DNA of 64,000 nucleotides from Salinicoccus roseus (GTDB taxonomy: Bacteria > Bacillota > Bacilli > Staphylococcales > Salinicoccaceae). Under the pieces are notes generated by a model. It searched no databases and had not been told where the DNA came from. It saw nothing but the letters and a program-made list of their open reading frames with translations. This document shows positions 61,724 through 64,000 of the stretch, in pieces (the first letter of the stretch is position 1; the number at the start of each line of letters is the position of its first letter). A program made the translations under genes and the position numbers. Location: the NCBI RefSeq assembly GCF_003814515.1, contig NZ_RKQJ01000001.1, forward strand, positions 992,001 to 1,056,000, in the 5' to 3' direction.

Positions 61724-62188
61724 ATGCGGAAGACGTATGACAAGGAGACGAACATCAACGAGATGTTCGATTTCCTGGAAGATCAGATCAAGCACAGCGG
61801 CGAGCCGAAGATCGAAGATACGTATTTCTATCAGAACCACGAGCACAAGGAGATGTACCAGTCGATCCGGGGCTACTTCAGCGAATCGCAGAAGAATCCG
61901 GAAGTCGATGCGGCGTGCTACATCATCGCGCTGCCGGACATCTACAAGCGGATCAACATATTCGAGCTCATCTTCCCGATGGACTGGGTCAAGGAGGACG
62001 GCCGGCTGTCCGAGCCGTTCAAGCAGCTCAGGCCCCACATCCAGTATTTGGCGCTCGCAGCGGCTGAAGCGAGCGGCATCAAGTTCAACACGAAGCCTGC
62101 CCTCTCACTCGGCCTCGAGTACTGGAACCTCGAGCAGTTGAAGATATTCTGGCAGTTCACCGCCATCCGGCGCAAGAATGCAATGTAA
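61724..62188 (+). CDS. DUF2538 family protein
   Basis: A 154-aa cytoplasmic protein matching the staphylococcal DUF2538 family along its length: TYDKETNINEMFDFLEDQI, YFYQNHEHKEMYQSI, DAACYIIALPDIYKRIN and LEYWNLEQLKIFWQFTAI. Function unknown. I use the ATG with AGGAG 9 nt upstream; the GTG one codon earlier is equally possible. It follows the LCP gene by 12 nt. Confidence 0.88.
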   Translation: MRKTYDKETNINEMFDFLEDQIKHSGEPKIEDTYFYQNHEHKEMYQSIRGYFSESQKNPEVDAACYIIALPDIYKRINIFELIFPMDWVKEDGRLSEPFKQLRPHIQYLALAAAEASGIKFNTKPALSLGLEYWNLEQLKIFWQFTAIRRKNAM

Positions 62189-62198
62189 GGAGGATTCC

Positions 62199-62621
62199 AT
62201 GGAAATCAAAGTGGCTGACAACAACATCATGTACAACCAGTGCCTTGAAATCAGAAAACGCGTCTTCGTCGAGGAGCAGAACGTCCCGATGGACCGCGAA
62301 GTCGATGAATATGAAGACACGGCGACGCACATCCTGCTCATCGATGACGAGCCGATCGGCACGGTCAGATACCGTCCGGCCTCAGAGGGCATGATCAAGG
62401 TCGAACGCATGGCCGTCCTGCCCGAGGAACGCGGCAGGAAGCTCGGTTTCAAGCTGATGGAGTTCGTCCATGACCATGCCCTGGAGCATGGCTACACCCG
62501 CGCCAAGCTCGGGGCTCAGGTGCACGCGATCGACTTCTACAGGAAGCTCGGCTACACCGTCAGTTCCGATGAATTCGAAGATGCGGGCATTCCGCATGTA
62601 TATATGGAGAAGGCACTGTAG
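62199..62621 (+). CDS. GNAT N-acetyltransferase, YjcF-like
   Basis: A 140-aa acetyltransferase. It has the N-terminal LEIRKRVFVEEQNVP, acetyl-CoA motif A VERMAVLPEERGRKLGFKLM and the late AIDFYRKLGYTV. The pattern fits the YjcF-type group. Start chosen at MEIKVAD, preceded by AAGGAGGA; an upstream ATG inside the previous gene has none. Substrate unknown. It ends the LCP transcription unit before a terminator. Confidence 0.85.
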   Translation: MEIKVADNNIMYNQCLEIRKRVFVEEQNVPMDREVDEYEDTATHILLIDDEPIGTVRYRPASEGMIKVERMAVLPEERGRKLGFKLMEFVHDHALEHGYTRAKLGAQVHAIDFYRKLGYTVSSDEFEDAGIPHVYMEKAL

Positions 62622-62631
62622 ACAGTGATCG

Positions 62632-62666
62632 ACACCCGGATGGCATCCCGCTGTCCGGGTGTTTTT
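62632..62666 (+). terminator. Terminator after the GNAT gene
   Basis: 9-bp stem ACACCCGGA / TCCGGGTGT with a 13-nt loop and T5. Confidence 0.85.
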
Positions 62667-62733
62667 AAATAACCGTTTGGACATGAAAAGCGTCCATGAT
62701 ATAATGGATGTGCAAAATGAATAGAAACAGCAT

Positions 62734-62880
62734 AGGGGAGCCGTCATGGCTGAGAAGGTGAATACCTGACCCTTGGACCTGATCTGGATAATACCAGCGT
62801 AGGGAATGTGCAGATTATACGGCATCCGTATATCCTGCTGCAGCTCTTTGACGCCTCCAGATAAGGAAGGTGTTTTTTTA
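62734..62880 (+). promoter_or_regulatory. TPP riboswitch (THI element) with downstream terminator
   Basis: The aptamer at 62734-62810 has the conserved blocks GGGGAGCC, GGCTGAGA, ACCCTT, GACCTGATCTGGATAATACC and AGCGTAGGGA. Downstream are a hairpin TATACGG/CCGTATA (62816-62832) and an imperfect terminator stem (about 62851-62873) followed by T7. Thiamine pyrophosphate binding should terminate transcription before the transporter genes. Confidence 0.96.
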
Positions 62881-62930
62881 TACCGTTTTTGCGGTATGGG
62901 AGGCACCCGATCTTGAGAGGAGATTTTATC

Positions 62931-63923
62931 ATGAAGAAATTATTGTCCATCTTTATACCGGTACTGCTGCTCGCAGCATGCGGCGGGAACGGGGACGGCG
63001 GCCAAACGGAGGACGATGGGCTGACGGAAGTCACCTTCGTACTCGACTGGACGCCGAATACGAACCATACAGGCATCTACGCCGCGCAGGCGGAGGGCTA
63101 CTACGAGGAAGCAGGGCTCGATGTCGAGATCATCCTGCCGGGTGAAGCGGGTGCGGAACAGACCGTTGCGACGGGCAACGGGGACTTCGGCATCAGTGCC
63201 CAGGAGAACGTCACACAGGCACGCCTCCAGGACGTATCGATCGTTTCGCTGGCGGCCATCATACAGGATAATACATCCGTCTTGGCTTCACCTGAGGAAT
63301 ATGGACTTGAGACGCCATCCGACCTCGAGGGCCACACTTATGGGGGATACGGCTCCCCGATCGAGGAGGAGACCATCGCCTCCATCATGCAGGCGGATGA
63401 TGCCGATATTGAGAATGTCGACATCATCAACATCGGCGACACGGACTTCTTCACCGCCGTACAGCGTGATGTCGACTTTGCATGGATCTACTACGGCTGG
63501 ACTGGCATCGAAGCGGAACTGCGCGACTTCCCGCTCAACACGATCGACTTCACCGAGTATTCCGACGCTCTCAACTTCTACACGCCCGTCCTGATCACGA
63601 ACGAAGAGATGATCGAAAATGACGCCGAAACCGTCGAGGCATTCACAGAAGCGACGGCCGAAGGCTATCAGCTTGCGATGGACGACCCGGAAACGGCGGC
63701 ACAGCACCTGCTCGATGCAGAGCCGGACCTCGACGAAGAACTCGTCATGGCGAGCCAGGAGTGGCTGACGGACGTCTATCAGGGGGATGCGCCCTACTGG
63801 GGCCATCAGGAGCGGGACGTCTGGGAGAACTATATGAACTGGATGTATGAAAGCGGCCTGATCGAATCCGAACTCGACGTCGACCAGGCGTTCACGAACG
63901 AATACCTGCCTGGTGGAGAGTAA
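62931..63923 (+). CDS. thiY: Thiamine-precursor ABC transporter, substrate-binding lipoprotein (NMT1/THI5-like)
   Basis: A 330-aa lipoprotein: signal peptide KKLLSIFIPVLLLAACGG with lipobox LAAC, then an NMT1/THI5-like domain starting VTFVLDWTPNTNHTGIYAA. The family binds formylaminopyrimidine-type thiamine precursors for uptake by the ThiXYZ ABC system. The start is fixed by GAGAGGAG upstream and the signal peptide; a longer reading frame into the leader is not supported. The TPP riboswitch immediately upstream supports the role. Confidence 0.92.
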   Translation: MKKLLSIFIPVLLLAACGGNGDGGQTEDDGLTEVTFVLDWTPNTNHTGIYAAQAEGYYEEAGLDVEIILPGEAGAEQTVATGNGDFGISAQENVTQARLQDVSIVSLAAIIQDNTSVLASPEEYGLETPSDLEGHTYGGYGSPIEEETIASIMQADDADIENVDIINIGDTDFFTAVQRDVDFAWIYYGWTGIEAELRDFPLNTIDFTEYSDALNFYTPVLITNEEMIENDAETVEAFTEATAEGYQLAMDDPETAAQHLLDAEPDLDEELVMASQEWLTDVYQGDAPYWGHQERDVWENYMNWMYESGLIESELDVDQAFTNEYLPGGE

Positions 63924-63939
63924 ATTGGAGGAATAGCGA

Positions 63940-64000
63940 ATGCGACGAATTTCATCATGGAGCGTGATTCCACCGCTCCTTGCGATACTGGCCATACTGG
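63940..64000 (+). CDS. ABC transporter permease, N-terminal fragment (ThiX-like)
   Basis: Twenty codons run to the right edge, starting MRRISSWSVIPPLLAILAIL with a hydrophobic first helix. GGAGG lies 8 nt upstream and the gene follows the lipoprotein gene by 16 nt. By context it is the permease of the thiamine-precursor transporter; the fragment is too short to prove this. Confidence 0.65.
   Translation, partial: MRRISSWSVIPPLLAILAIL

Noticed and set aside
60509-62038. Long minus-strand open frame of 509 codons opposite the LCP and DUF2538 genes
   Set aside because: It is a frame shadow of GC-rich coding DNA: no recognisable domain, atypical composition, and the plus strand encodes clear LCP and DUF2538 proteins.

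Overview
The window looks like the chromosome of a moderate-GC member of the Staphylococcaceae, for example a Salinicoccus- or Jeotgalicoccus-like coccus. The basis is gene content: a capABCD-type capsule start, glycerol-type wall teichoic acid (WTA) genes (tagA, tagD, tagG, tagH and three CDP-glycerol transferases), a DUF2538 gene beside an LCP gene, and a GW-module glucosaminidase. No rRNA, tRNA, IS element or CRISPR array was seen. Genus assignment is inference.

Layout. 1-4952 (minus strand): the start of a capsule operon (capA Wzz-like activator, capB tyrosine kinase, capC PHP phosphatase, capD sugar dehydratase, priming sugar transferase, partial epimerase). 5212-7975 (plus): unrelated metabolic genes (YkvI permease, flavodoxin-fold oxidoreductase, YtoQ, Pyr_excise-like protein). 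8167-16757: GC-rich WTA cluster with a TagF-like polymerase, two TagB/TarF-like transferases, TagD, the TagGH exporter and TagA. 16802-22096 (minus): GNAT enzyme, O-antigen-ligase-like membrane protein, OatA-like acyltransferase and a GT4 glycosyltransferase. 22202-23351: a Wzz-like protein paired with a BY-kinase relative whose P-loop is degenerate.

23550-55379 is a large AT-rich accessory region, almost all on the minus strand. It encodes a second envelope glycopolymer system: a second TagG and TagH, three large enzymes ending in GT2 domains, several GT4 enzymes, two heparinase II/III-like proteins without signal peptides, two asparagine-synthase-like proteins lacking the glutaminase cysteine, an ATP-grasp ligase, an alpha/beta hydrolase, a UDP-ManNAc dehydrogenase, SGNH-like proteins, and four leaderless proteins built from GW/SH3-like modules. 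In three places a GW-module gene directly precedes a GT2-fusion gene. This repeated pair is the best candidate here for an undescribed system: intracellular readers of a nascent wall polymer coupled to its polymerases.

55666-58899 (plus) is a secreted glucosaminidase with an acidic 30-bp repeat and three GW module pairs. 58934-60103 is another GT4 enzyme. 60293-62621 holds an LCP ligase, a DUF2538 protein and a GNAT enzyme. The right end is a TPP-riboswitch-controlled thiamine-precursor ABC transporter (lipoprotein, then a truncated permease).

How it fits together (inference): TagA, TagD and the CDP-glycerol transferases build a glycerol phosphate polymer exported by TagGH. The second locus builds a uronate-containing polymer exported by TagG2/TagH2. 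LCP enzymes attach such polymers to peptidoglycan, and GW modules of the secreted hydrolase bind them outside the cell.
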